DNA of 64,000 nucleotides from Epiperipatus broadwayi (GCA_028023455.1 JAQFVV010006220.1:8849852-8913851); one strand, 5' to 3'; numbered from the stretch's first letter, positions 48,960 through 62,399 are shown. Made by a program: numbers and translations. The notes: generated by a model from the letters alone, not told the origin.

Positions 48960-51020
48960 CTATGTATAGCTTACCATAACTACTGTATAAATGAGTAATT
49001 TTGTTATAAATGTTAAAAAAATTAACATATTATATTAATCACAAATATAAGAAATTTACCTAGTAGTTAATATTGATGCACTTATAATATGAAAGAAAAT
49101 CAATTTTGAATATATATTGTAATGGTATGGAAAATTAAGAGGTGAACCTGGGGTAAATATGGGGAGATAGAAGGCATATAATCATCATCCTCATAAAATC
49201 ACAAATCAAATTATATATAAAAGGAATGCAGTGAATATTGAATAAGAGCAAAGAATCAGCATAAACAAAACCATATGGTGTAACACTAGCATTACAGAGA
49301 AGAAGAATAATAATTATTAAATAAAAACTCATTTGTAATCAAAAATATCAACAGTCAACATTGTAACTGGATTTAAAAGAGGTACATAATAAACAGACTA
49401 ATTATCTAACCACTGCCAAACTTTGGCAGATTATATAACCAATAACTTGGGTGAACAGACTTAAGTACTAATCCATTATTCATAATAAAAATAATACTGA
49501 GATATTAAAACATTCTGATCATCATCAATGCTCTGATCATATTGTACCATTAGTATAAGGTCAATTATAAACTTAATTTCTAATAAATGTAAATAAAATG
49601 TAATACATGGACATTAATGGTGATATTGTTGCACCATTCAGATTTATGATCTGGATGCCCAACACTAACATAATCTCTATATCCATATAACTAATCATTA
49701 TACACTTATTTAGTTCAGAAAGCAAGAACTCTATGAACTGTTATTGTGAACAAGAGATAAATAAATATAACAGCTTAATCTAAATAATTTTAAAATAACT
49801 TTACTAGGGTAATTTGGAAACAATCTCTCAAACTCTAAGGTGTATTGAAATCAAGTCATATACACTGCCAATTTATGTAACAGATATCTGGAAAAATAAG
49901 GATGTTAACACTAGAATATTTTTAAACATTTATTAAATAAACTAACTGATTATTAATAAATAGAAATAAATTAACGACATGATACTATAAAAATTCAAAC
50001 ATACATTTTATGAAAAAGTATATAATTTCATGGGAAAAAATAATTCACTAGTTGATTTCTATTCATTAAATTAATTAACTTTTGCTTTTATTAAGTTATT
50101 TTTTTAAATAACAAAAGGTGAAAAAAACTTTTCAATCAGAGATAAGAAATTAAATGTTCTTAATCTTTTGTACATAATTTTGGAGAAAAACTAAATGAAT
50201 AAAAAGAAAAACTTGTTTCAAAAGAAAACTTTACATTTAATAAATTAAACTTTTTTTAAATAAAAACCTTTTGATAATTTTTTTAAAAAAATTAAGTGGA
50301 TTAAAAAAACAAAACATGTTTTTAAGGAAATATCAAACTAATAAAATGATTCAAAATTATCAATTATTACTTTTATAAAAATAAATTAAATTATAAATGA
50401 AAATACAATGTGTGAATACAAATAAATTTAACCATGACTTTATTCTTTTTTGGAGTTCTTCATTGTAGTTATAACTTACAGTTTTCCAGATAAGTTTTCT
50501 TAATTTGCCTTTTTTGGTATGCAGTATTTCAGGTTATAAAAATTTATCCATTTACTTTCCAAATAAAATTTTCTAATGAGATTAACACTCAAAAGCAGTC
50601 ATGTTTTGGTTGAAGACAAGGTTGTAGATTACTTCAAGGGTAACTTTTTTCATTTTTCTAGAGAGGCAGATACATAAAAGAAGATATCAACTTTTAGTTA
50701 AATTTAGCACATGGTTTTCATTATAGAAAACATTTATAACTAAACCCATTGTTTAGATATTTCCCTCATTATTGGAATGTCTTTTTATTAATAAAAAAAT
50801 CCAATAATAGTTTTTACATTTTTACTTAATTAGTTTTTTTTCTTCAAAAGTAAAACTAATCATACTGATCTGATGAACATTGCCTATTGTATTAAAGAGA
50901 GATAAAAAGAGAAAGAAAAAAGACAATTAAAAATGTTAAAATCTTATTTTTTTTTTCTTATTAAAAATACTATTAAACATAAAATTTTATCTCTCTTGTT
51001 TTTTTTTACAAAAGTTAAAA
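48960..51020. other. AT-rich stretch, nothing identified
   Basis: No gene or paired repeat is supported; 49.3-49.9 kb is slightly less AT-rich and may hold an old repeat. Confidence 0.4.
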
Positions 51021-51022
51021 TC

Positions 51023-51134
51023 AAAAGTTTCATTGGTGGTCGAGAGGTGAGCGTGACTGTCTTACAAGCAGTTGCCCGGGTTGTGGGTTCACGTCTCGAC
51101 CAATGCTATGACACTTGAAGAAAAAAAAGTTTCA
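51023..51134 (+). mobile_element. Compact tRNA-derived retroposon with perfect 10-bp target duplications
   Basis: The 10-mer AAAAGTTTCA flanks a ~92-bp insert exactly (51023-51032 and 51125-51134). The insert is far more GC-rich than the surroundings and tRNA-like: GGTCGAGA near its 5' end pairs perfectly with TCTCGACC near its 3' end (acceptor-stem-like); ACTGT-CTTACAA-GCAGT forms a five-pair anticodon arm whose loop reads TAC (valine-like); and GTGGGTTCACGTC fits box B and a T-arm. After the tRNA-like part comes GCTATGACACTTGAAG, then A-rich sequence leading into the second duplication. This is a very short SINE or a retroposed tRNA. The D-arm is shortened, so a working tRNA is unlikely. 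Confidence 0.75.
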
Positions 51135-51139
51135 ATAAA

Positions 51140-54100
51140 TTTTTCAAAATGAAAACTTGTAAATAGTTAAAATTATTGAAGTGATAGAACAAGAAAAAAT
51201 ATTTGATTTTAAATTTATCTCTGTTTTTTTTTTACAACTATTTATATTTCATTAAAATAATCACATTATTGTTTAAAGAAAATTGTCTAGAATTTTCATA
51301 TTATCATTTGGAATAAGAACTCCCTATTATTAATATTATTATTCTTAAAAAACATATAAAATATTAAATATTATTTCTCTATTAATTAAATCTAAATTTA
51401 AACTTAGGGAGCTTATAATATTGACATGGCTAGTGATCACAATGTTACAATATATAGAAACACATATCTTCTTTTAACACAGTCTAAATAATTCATCTAC
51501 TTGTACAATTAATAAATAATTTTTTGAAAATTATCAGGATAAACAATAAGTTCGTGGCATATTCTGCTAAAAATATATTTTAGAGAGCAAGTTTTTTAAT
51601 CTATTCCCATGAAAAATATTTTTAAAATTTGTGACTTATATTAACAATGTAAAAAATAAATATAGGTTTGGTTTCTGTAGAAGGTATAACATTTTCCTAG
51701 CACTAGTCACCATACTGATTTTTTAATTTTTAAAGTTAGTGCATCAGCAAACATATCAATTTAAATTGACATAGAATCTTTATTCTCTAGTTAAAAATAA
51801 CATGATATTCATTTACCAATCATAACTTGAGAATATGAGACAATTTAAATATATTGGTAGTATTTTACAGAGAAAAATGATCTTAGGTGGCGTAATATAA
51901 CACAGTCTTCAATGTGTTGTTGTTGTTTTGAATATGTTAAAAGATATAATGTTTTATTGCAGTGATGTAAGTAAAACATCTAAGTTAACTGTTATTTTAT
52001 CTAATTTACTGTGTAGATGTGAGACTTAGACCTCCTACTGATTAGCCATAAAGGCAACAAAAAATTATTTAAGAGTGATCTGTAAATTTTTATAAATATG
52101 ATGATAATATAAAATTAGTGTATTTTTCAGCTTGCTGGAAGTTACACAGTAGAGTTTACTATTGCAAAATCACATCTTTATTGGATAGTCATGTGAACTC
52201 AGTGAATTAAATAATATTTGACTTTGTAAAACATATTTTATAGAGAACTTGAGAATAGTTTTTATGAGAAAGATAAAAAAGTATATCAAAGTCACTCTAA
52301 AAAATGCAATATTGATTATTTTCATTAGGAATATAATAGAACTGGGGATAGAAAATAATTGAGGGTTACAATTAGACAAAGTGGTGAAATCTTTCAAAAA
52401 GTTTGCAGGAGAATAAATTAAAAGTAAGCATCATAAAATATCAAATAGACAGAATAATACATTGAAGTGTTCTATATGAAGACATAATTGTAGTCCACAT
52501 AGTGACTTATATAGTCATTTCAAAACTTATCTCTAGTATATTCTAATTACTATCTATTTATCATTTTTTCTTCTTGGACAATGACCAAATATATGTGTAT
52601 ATGAGTAGTTGCTGCTGTTTCTGGTGAATTGGCATCTCTTTTCCATTATCAGCATGCTAAAAATATATTCATAAATTACAGAAAATATTATAAAAGTTTA
52701 GAGATGATGTGGAACACAAAACTATATTGTGTTTTTGTGTGTGTGTGTGTCTTTATTTATTCCCATCTTCCTGAAGATAACTTTTTATGAATTCAGAACA
52801 TACATCATTCTACAAGTCATATTCTATATTTCAGCAATTCCTTATAGAATCCTATAACCCAGTACTCTCACATAGCATTCAATAACTGATATCATAAATA
52901 TAAAACACATTTAAAAACAAGTAATGTATCCAAATCATATGTCAAAACCTACTTTAATATAAGTAATAAAATTAGTTAATCAAATAACACCCAAGATAAA
53001 ATACTGTATCATAATGAAATGAATATGGGTTTACTCTATACACCAATAAGGTGACTAGTTTATTCATTTACAGGCTTGAATGCGGTTTGATTAACCAACT
53101 TTAAAGCCTGATATCATATTAGGATTTAGTTTTTTTTTTAAAATTATCCATAACCAGCGCTTTGATATTTTATTTGCGTAAAATCCCATAAAAGATTTGA
53201 TTTAATTTATTCCATTATTAACAAAGCTAAATATTTTAAAAATAAAAATTAAATAAATATTTTACCATTTTGAAATATTTATTTTTAAATAAGATTTTGT
53301 TTTATTATTTTCCTCTTAAAGAAAGTGGAAACTTAAAAAAAAATTTTTTTTAGACACATTCAAAAATTTTAGCCAGTCAGTAAAGTGAAGGGACCAGAGA
53401 ATTAAACATTAATTAGATGTGATCGTAATTGGCTCTAATTTCTAATAAACTGACACAAAAACTGTCTTCAAACACTAGTTAAATTGTTTAAATTTTATTC
53501 AGTTCATTTGCAAAGATGATTATCGTTTTTTATATAGTTGGTGATAACTAAAATATTTTTTCCTTTTATTTTTTATTTTTTTAACTAAAGAAAATTTTAA
53601 TTGAATAATGGTTAATAAGTGATCAAACTTACATGCGAAAAGTCATATAAAAAATTAATTACTTCAGAAAACATCCTGGTAATTAATTCTTTAAGATACA
53701 ACTGTTTATTTCAGAAACGAAAAAAACCATACAAATTATAATGTATTACATCACTACAAACTTAATAATGGATATATTAATATTCTTTTTATTACTTTAA
53801 AAAAATGACAATAATTTTAATAATAATGATATCAGTAAGAAAAGGAAATAACAGTGATGATATACTTGCAAGCAATAGCAAAGTTAAATCATTAAAAAAA
53901 ATCATTTGACACCAAACTTAAAGGTATTTAAAAATAAGTTCGTTTATGCCTAAATATTTATAGACACATACATTGAATAATGAAATACTACAAAGATAAA
54001 CAGAATGCCTGAAAAATCTGGATCCATAAATAATTTGCATATGAATTAGTCTTTTTCTTTTTAGCCCTACTGCAGAATCTAAACTAAGAATGTAGAATTT

Positions 54101-55195
54101 TATGCTCATATTTACAAGGCATAATTTCTTAGGAGGTTTTGTCATATCACAATAAACATCCAGACAAATATTAAGAAAGGCAATTGTAATCACATATGAC
54201 AGCATTAGTAGAGATTACTTAAAAAAGAATTAAAAAATTATATATTGGGTATCTTTAAAAGTGTTTCAAAGTCAAAGATTACCAGTATTTTCAATAATTA
54301 ATTACATTAAAATATATAAGTAATTTCTTTATTGAATAAAAAAAAAAGAGTCTATCTCTATATTCCAAATGTTTGAGTAGGTTTAATTAAATGAGGTAAC
54401 ATACATTCACCAGATACTCTTTATATATATTTCTACACATTATTTTTATAGAAAAAATATATTAATTGTATGTATTTATATTATTATAAAGGTAATGTAT
54501 TGCAAAAAAAATAGCACATACTTAATTAAACAAAGTATCATATGATTTTCTCTGATCACTTTTTAAACATTTGCTTTAAGAGCAGTAATTCAATTTATTT
54601 ACTCCATTTCAGAGTCAACTATTGTAACCTGGGCAATCACTGGATGTTAGATAGTAGTGCTACATACACTAATTTTAATTTATGAGCTTCTATGCAAACA
54701 TATACTTTTTTTCCTGCTAAACATATACTTTATTATTATTTTTGAATATGTACAAAACAAGAGATTTTAATTTTTTTATATACATTTAAACAAAAGTGCA
54801 TCTAAGACTATTGGTCATGGTTGTATTCAAATTTCCAGATTACTTATCAAATGTTAAATATTTTTAGTGAAAAGCATTATTTGTAGTTATATCTCTAGCT
54901 CTCACTTTTAATTTTTTCATAATTTTATGCAAACTAACAATGTGACATTTGAAATCACTTTAAACTTATGAATTATTCTTGCCAAAGTTCAAAATGTGTT
55001 TACATTGAGGTATATAATTATTCATTTAAGTTAGATCAATTTAACTACACCTTAAGATGTTTTTTTTAATGTCATGGAGATTGAATAACATATAAAAGTA
55101 AATATAGATGCTGAAGATATATGAGAGATAATTCTGATACTTAAAGATGATGATAGATTGAAGTCTGAATAGTTAACTACAACACTATTATATAA
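51140..55195. other. AT-rich stretch without identified genes
   Basis: A short (GT)n lies at 52736-52750. A 95-codon minus frame at 54205-53918 (opens MLSYVITIAFLNICLDVYCD) is the longest apparently non-transposon frame but has no splice or family support. A GTAGTGCTACA piece near 54656 resembles the AAACATCAC family. Confidence 0.4.
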
Positions 55196-55199
55196 TAAA

Positions 55200-55400
55200 C
55201 CACTAAACATCACATGATCACTATTTTGTATGCTCGCTCTCAGATCCAAGGCTACTCACTGACAAAAGCCACAAGCTAAAAACTTCTCTGGAGATATTGG
55301 ATAAATACACACTAGATAGGGATTTTATGCACAAGCTTTCTGGCATCCATCAATTACTCTGACTTGCACTGAGTGTCACTATGAGAGTTTTTGCCTGTTT
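55200..55400. repeat. Rearranged AAACATCAC-family copy
   Basis: It starts with the forward terminus AAACATCACATGATCACTAT then TTTGTATGC, switches to inverted internal blocks (AGATCCAAGGCTACTCACTG, ACTAGATAGGGATTTTATGC, CATCCATCAATTACTCTGAC) and ends GAGAGTTTTTGCC. A forward end is therefore joined to an inverted body, as expected after recombination between inverted copies. Confidence 0.7.
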
Positions 55401-55502
55401 TAACTATCATGTAATATGTTTATTAATCTGCTTAAGCTCGTGATATATTCAGAGTAAAATATTGTGTCTAATTTATTCATTAATAATAATATCATGTGTC
55501 CT

Positions 55503-55562
55503 TTGGTAAAATGATACAATGATAAACTCTGGAGTTAAGATCAATGAATTGCAATTCCAGTG
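55503..55562 (+). repeat. Possible tRNA-derived SINE relic
   Basis: Plus-strand TTTGGTAAAATGATACAATG could be box A and GAATTGCAATTCC a box B at suitable spacing. Old copy; ends unclear. Confidence 0.3.
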
Positions 55563-55599
55563 AAAACACTTCCATTGCTTGAACATATGAATTTTTAGC

Positions 55600-58500
55600 A
55601 ATAAATTTTTCAATTATTTATTTATTTATTAGTAATGATTTGTTATTTTGGTGCTCTTCTATTATATTTTACTTCTAGCATATTACTTATATTTAAAACT
55701 GCACCATTAATTTTGTATAAGTGTGATGTTTTGATCCATCCTAAGTAATGAACCTTTTCATGAATAAGATTTGCAGTATTAGTTAAATCGTTCTTTCCTA
55801 CATATCTCCAGGAAAATTTAAATTCTGAATCAGAATCCTACTAAAGCTATGATAAATTAAATTTGTATTTCACTAATACTTCAAAGGCAAAAAAAAACAC
55901 TATTTTAAAAGATAACATTTTCATTGCTAGCATAATTCACTTTAATGTTCAAAAACAACAAACCATTAATTACCAGGTGCAAATTGTAAAATTATAGTAT
56001 CATTTTGATAAGAAAAGCCAACATGCTTTTGAGTGAATAATTTAACACACAACATAAAATTTGGTTAGTCTTAAGATGATTAAATAATAGCTAAAAAGTT
56101 AATAAATCAATATCTTAATATAAAAGAAATATACCATAAAATAAAGCATAAAATATATTCAACAGAGGAATAATCATGATTTATTAGTATAAACATGACA
56201 ATATAAAATATACTACAATAAAAAGCACAAAAATACATCTCTGAAACACATTGATACACTTGCTTCTCATCATTTAGAATGGAAAGGAAATATTATTAAT
56301 ACTGAAAAAAAAATTTCCATTACAGCTTTCACAATTATAACAAAAACAATCACTTTTGATTAACTTTAACCATAAATATTATCAAATAATTATGACTATC
56401 TGCATAAAGTTTTCTGGATTAATTTTAATCTATTTGGCTTTTATTCAAAAGAAAGTTATTGATCAGAGAAGATAAATTCTAGAACTCAAATTTTACTTAT
56501 GCAGATATCCACCTATAATTTTAAATATGATCATCAAACTATCAAATTGTGTAAGTCTGCATATGAGATATAAAAGCTTTTTAAAAAACTCTGGAAAGGC
56601 AATGGCCTGTCAACAAACTTTCTCCTCTATAAAAAAACAAGGAAAGAGAAGGCAATTTTATCAGTTTTTCCCATTCCATGATAACAAATGTTTGAGTTTT
56701 TTTATTTTATTCTTGTTGTATCCACATGGCACAATATATTATTTTCAAAATCTTTAATTGTAACTTTGAATTTTTTTACTGAGGCTTTGAAAAACTAAAA
56801 TCTTGATCAAACAGCTTTAAGATTTAACAATTTATGTCATGTAATATCAATGATATGATTCAACTTTAATATGCATCTAAACAATGTAATACCATATTAA
56901 AATAACATATTTTAAACATTAATCTAATTTAATAGTTTATGAAAAATAGTAAAAACTTCTTAATAGTGATCATTATGTATTTCTTAAAGTTTAATTACAA
57001 CTTTAGTATTTAGGGATCTTCAATGACTGATTTCCAACAAAAAAACATGGGTGAATGCTTATAAATTTATAAACATCACATGAATGAAGGTTTGTTACCT
57101 TCCTTATATTACATGCATAATCAACACTATATAAATAGACTATTTATTGCATAAAATTCAAAATTCACTATTTATTTCTAATCACAGTTGGTTAAAAATG
57201 AGATTCTCTTCTACTACATAATGAATAAGTTTATACAATTCATTTATTAAGTTATAATTTAGCCACACAATGGATTAAGGCCCTGATCTCAATATGATAA
57301 ACAATGATTGGCTTATATTTTAATAAGCTTTAAGCATAAGTGGAATTCTTATCCTTTTTAAACTGATGCTCAAGGGTGAGTTCATGTAAATTCATAAAAA
57401 ACACATGGACCAGAGGTTTGTTATCTTCTTTACATAACACTATTAATTTATTTAACAACATAAAACATTAATAGTATTTATAATAATAAATCAAAATATT
57501 TTGTTGATTATTTCGAACTAAGGATCTCAAATTAAAATTGATGGATATAATTCTTAGCTTAAAAGAGAATCTGCAATCAAGCTATAGATAATATTAATTT
57601 ATTTATCAAAAACAAATATAATAACCTGGCAATTTATATCTGTGCTTAAGAACTTTCACTCAGTAATATGCCTGTAAATGTCTCAGAAATGCACGATTTA
57701 TCTTTTTTAGATGAGTACTTAAAATACTCTCCCTATCACGTGTTTTTAAAACATATGAATAAAGATATCAGAAGTCAAATGAGCACCAATGTAAATTTCA
57801 TGCTAGCAAGCACTTTTAGATGGCTCAACCATAATTTTCTACATAAGACTTTATCATTCATTTAGTATTTATTAATATCAAATTATTACAATTTGCTTTA
57901 CAAAAATTGTCCTGTTTCTGATATTCTCTTTGTGGTCATAGAATTATTACTTCAATTTGCCATTCATATATAATTGATAATTTACATTATTAACTTTATT
58001 GTTATGCTTTTTGGAAGCTTTGGAGAAGACAATTTAATGGCTGTTTATTTTACTTTACTTTTTTTTTAATCATAGGTGCAACACTTGGATACATTTAAAA
58101 GTTATATTTTCAGCATCATAAACTCGGCAAATATTTTGGTTACCAGAAGTAAACATAATACAAAACATAATTTTGAAGTTTAATGTTTTTAAAATCTCAT
58201 GTGCATTTATATATATTTATGAAAGGAGAATTTATTAATTTTCAGTTATGGATTATATATTCAAATACTTTTTACTCTATTTAAATATATTTGCTCCCCC
58301 CCCCCCCATCAACATACAGTATTAATGCTTATTTTATCTTAAGAGTTATAACTTTAATACCAACAAAATATTACATATTAGTATATATTTTCAGGTACAG
58401 TTTTCTATTCAAGAGTTATTTTTTATGTTTTTAAGTGCATCAATGGGAATGAGATGCTATCCATAGTCCCAGATCATTTTCTGGCTTTAGGATTTATGCT

Positions 58501-60670
58501 GGAATCAGTGCCTTTGCACATCTAAAAGACATTTTCAGTTTTTTACACCATTAGGTTAATAACCTGAAATTAAAAAAAAAACAACTAAGAATTTTGAACT
58601 CAAGCCAATTTTCTGGAATATTTGTGGGTACAATAGTACAACAATCTGGTGTCAATTAGTAACTCAAGCTTAAAGCAGTTGGTTGTAGAATAGGATGGAA
58701 AAAAGGTGCCCCTGAGTATATCTTCAACTTTATAAATAATTAATTCTGATTCAAAAGTAAAACAGTATTATAATAATGTAATTTTTGTTTAATAATGAAA
58801 TAGTGTTAACATTAAGAGAAATGATATTTTGTAATTAATTTTATGTTTTGTAGGGGGGAAACTTTATGATGCTGCAAATACACTTCTATCTTTCAGTTTA
58901 CAAACTTGATTTAAATTCATGCCAGATAAAAATTGAATATTTTTCAGGTTGTAACCAGACTTAGGATTTTTCTTTCTGATAGATAACTTACACCCAACTC
59001 AGCTAATTATCCCATTTTGATCAGCAGATGGATATCTAGATATTCTATACTAAAGACTAAAGCAAAAATGAAATCAAACTTTAAAATATCATCAGCTGGC
59101 ATTTGTAAAGTCTGGAGTAAGTCATTATTTAATGTTTTTGTCTGAAGGGCTATTAGAGAGCTATAGTAAGCTATATAAAGAATGTTTGCTTACATCTAAA
59201 AATACTATTAATTTATCTTTTACTATTTTGTATACAATTTATATTTACAATACAAAAACATATTAAATTATAATTTATAAATATATTTCCACAAGTTTTT
59301 TAAATGGGAAAATTAAAACAGGTTTTCTAAAATTTTCATGACTGTAACAGTTTATTATTTAAACATTATCTACAATTTAGTTAAATAACATTTTTGAGTT
59401 CAATTTTGACTGCACACAAAATAAATATTAATATAATATTATGAACTCATTTTGTAATAAAATATAAAAACATTTTAATAAATACCAATAGTTGTCATGA
59501 GCACCATATTTTTATTTTATTATTTTAATTTAGGAGCAATAATCACTAATATTTTTTTAAAACCCACTTATTACTGCTGATTTTGCCATGCAAGCACACC
59601 CACAAAACATCAATAACTATGTCTTACAGAATTTTACTAAGAAAAAAAAGTGAAAAAAAATTACAAAATAAGTGGGTATACATTTTGGAATAAAAAAGTA
59701 AAGTTAAAAAAAAAAGTTATAGATAAATTTTTATTTTTAAAATTATAAACATGTAGTAAAACAAAAATAAGTGTTAATGTAAAAGAATATATGATAAATA
59801 TCTATCCAATAGATCTTAAAATTAATTGTAAAAGTATTATTAATATTTAATATTTATACTTAGTAAAGTGAAGAAAAAGCTAATCTTTAATTGATTTTTT
59901 GTTATCATAAAGATGTTATACTAATATAAAATTAAGTCTTTAATGTATCTGATGGATATTAAAATAGTTATTATTTAACATTTAATTTTTAACATAAGCA
60001 CATTGCCAACATAGGAGGTTTAAATAAGAAAGTAATTGAATTATTACACATTATTTAAAAAAAATTGTTGCTTTTGGGAAGCTAGAGAATCGTATTAAAA
60101 CTTTATTAATAATGGAAAAAAAATTCCAGAGAATTTTATCCATAAAATTTTTTTATTGTAAATATTATTTTCATCTATTTTATTAATTCAAATTTACAGC
60201 AACTCTCTACACCCATAGACTTATCATCCCATAGTTTCAAAACATAAAATAAAAAAATTAGAAATTCATAGATTTGAATTCATAAACTTCATCAACATTT
60301 GTTTATATATAGATCATCATTCATTATCTTTGTGAGCCATTTATTTCATTTTGCATACTCAATGTGCATTCAATCATGTGATTGCATTTTACAGGTTAAT
60401 TTTATGTAAGTTTTCCCATAATTACATTATTCTATTTTTTTATTAATTTTTTTTATTGATGTCTTAATGTGCATATTTGTAACTTTAAATTGTTTTATAA
60501 GTTTATATATGTAAGCTAAAAGCATATTTTAAGTTGGGTTTTCTATGATCCATAGTTAAATATAATCAGAGGAAAGTTCAAATTAAATTATATGATTACA
60601 GAAATGTTAAGGTGTATGTGTGTGGAGGGAGGGTACTGCTGTGTATTTTGTTTAAAAACTTTTTCATTTA
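55600..60670. other. Largely AT-rich, no gene supported
   Basis: Plus-strand frames at 56527-56757 and 57668-57865 (the latter opens MPVNVSEMHDLSFLDEYLKY) are somewhat less AT-rich than their flanks but unidentified. A run of 12 C sits at 58296-58307. 58.4-59.2 kb is less AT-rich, with a donor-like GTAAGT at 59116 after an open stretch reading YPILISRWISRYSILKTKAK; the support is too weak for a gene call. Confidence 0.4.
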
Positions 60671-60680
60671 AATGTGTTGT

Positions 60681-62393
60681 TTGTTTGTTTTTTCCCCAAC
60701 ACTTTTTTAAACTATGTAAATATATGTTTACAATTTGTTTAATCAATTACTTTAGCAGATACTGCACTCCATCTCATAAGTCCTTTCCTCATGTAGAATC
60801 ATGCACTTGTGTCCAAAGGTTTTGTGGTATCCGATGATGACCTTGCCTATCTATTTGTAATCAGTTTAGAAAGATGTTTCTACTTGTTTTGCTTTCTTCA
60901 AAGATCATATGTTCATATTGATTAGATCCCATGTTGTCCTGTATGTCACTTATGATGCTATGTGATGGTTCCTGCCTTTTATTTTGATGAGTTTGCTGAA
61001 TATTGTTTCACATCTAGTCAGCCAGATACTATACATATGAAATGTGACTTTTCTCACTATAGCAAATTTATCATTCATAACCATGTGTTTGATTAGGCTC
61101 AACAGAGGTTAATTGACACTGTAGATTGAATGTATTGTGGTTCTGCAGCCATATAATATTTCACATTGTTCAAATAGGTGCACTATAGTCTCATCTTTTT
61201 TGCACAGGGGGCAGATGGGATCTATATTTTTAAAGCCCCTGCAAACTGCCAAAAAATTGTTGGTTGGAAGAGCCTCAATATTAACCTTGACTAAAAAGCC
61301 AAAGAACGTAGGCTCTAAGTGCCATCGTTTGAACCTTTTTATAATACCAAAATTTGTGATATTAAGCACTGTAGTCTCTGTTTCCAGAATTTTGTTTAAG
61401 AGCAGTAATGCATCCCAATATGAGATCTTTCCCATATTTTGTTGTAAAAGGGGCAGTGAGATTTTTAGACATTTCATTTCTAATGTTAGCTGTCCAGCTT
61501 TTATCGATAGGCAGAGGTGTATTTGTGGGAATAATTATATTAAGTGAGGTAATTTGAGGGCAAAAGTTGCTTAGTTTACTTAGTAGGTTAAATGTGCATT
61601 GAATTAGCATTGATTGAATTGAGTGTAGAGATAGGCCATTTCACTTTGTATGCCTTTGCATTTTTCTAAACCTGATGGTGTCAATGTTTTACTTTTCCAA
61701 AAAAGGTGGGTGCATAGTGAATTTATTTTGTTTATAAATTTGTTGGTGAATTTGATGAAAGTTTGAAAATAGGTTATCCTGGAAAGACCAGCATATTTAT
61801 TAATGATATCTTGGCATATAGTGATGTATATATTTTAGATAAAGATTTGGTAATTTTGTTGACTGATCCAAGAATCAATTCTTGGACCACTTTCCTCCTG
61901 GTTGCTGGTGAGAGGTGTATAGGAAGATTAAGGAATCTTTGCATTTGTGCTGCAAATTGTGAGGTTATGCCATTTCCTGAGAATAGCCTCCAAGCTGCTG
62001 ATTTATTAAGGTTGAATGAGAGTCCTGATTCTAGAGAACTTAGGTGAAGGAAAGAACACAGCCTGGTCATCCATGTAGGTGATGTGAGTTATGTTTTTGC
62101 CTAAGGTTGGAATGTACAGTCCTGGAAGGTGCTGAGCTATTAACTTTAGAAATGGATTTTTATATATGGCAAATAGAAGCGTACTGATGGGAGAGGAGCC
62201 TTGCGGAATTGATTTGGAAGATTTGAAGGGATGGGAGATATTTCCATTGAGCAAAATGGATACCTCACTGTTATTAAGAAGATTAAAAATTATGTTAATA
62301 ATGCCAGAGGAAATTTTAAATTATTTCAGAAGGTGTAAGAGTCGCGGTAACCTCGCTGAGTCAAATGCACTGTTGATATCAAATTGTTTGTTT
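60681..62393 (-). mobile_element. 5'-truncated zf-RVT LINE with probable target duplication
   Basis: Minus-strand element. The 5' edge falls at 62383, where the sequence enters the RT domain at motif A. The 3' part runs through a GC-richer untranslated region (61.1-60.7 kb) to a short A run at about 60.69 kb. TTGTTTGTTT (plus strand) occurs just outside both ends (60681-60690 and 62384-62393). It is a plausible duplication, although low in complexity. Truncation with a terminal A run and direct repeats is the hallmark of target-primed insertion. Related to the 25.1-kb relic. Confidence 0.75.
61109..62383 (-). pseudogene. Broken RT plus zf-RVT reading frame of the 61-62 kb LINE
   Basis: Minus strand, in order: motif A FDINSAFDSARLPRLLHLL; NIIFNLLNNSEVSILLNGN; motif B SIPQGSSPISTLLFAIYKNP; motif C ITYMDDQAVFFPSPKFSRI (both Asp intact, with YMDD in place of the more usual FADD); then, after a frame change near 62.04 kb, SGLSFNLNKSAAWRLFSGNG and AQMQRFLNLPIHLSPATRRK; after another change near 61.78 kb, YFQTFIKFTNKFINKINSLC and THLFWKSKTL; after a third near 61.6 kb, LSNFCPQITSLNIIIPTNT; and finally the 122-codon frame 61477-61109 with RWHLEPTFFGFLVKVNIEAL and the zinc segment CPLCKKDETIVHLFEQC. 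RT copies the element's RNA, and the zinc segment is the RVT zinc-binding region. At least three frameshifts and one stop inactivate it. Confidence 0.85.
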
Positions 62394-62399
62394 TAATGC

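Noticed and set aside
53918-54205. 95-codon minus-strand open frame
   Set aside because: No splice sites, no domain, and ordinary composition for AT-rich DNA; not enough to call a gene.
60592-60837. 81-codon plus-strand frame with many Cys and Phe
   Set aside because: It spans the LINE's 3' untranslated end and the flank, with a T-rich run; it crosses an insertion boundary and cannot be one gene.
61137-61547. 136-codon plus-strand open frame, the second longest in the window
   Set aside because: It overlaps the minus-strand LINE C-terminus, which has clear zinc and RT-associated motifs; the plus frame is its shadow.
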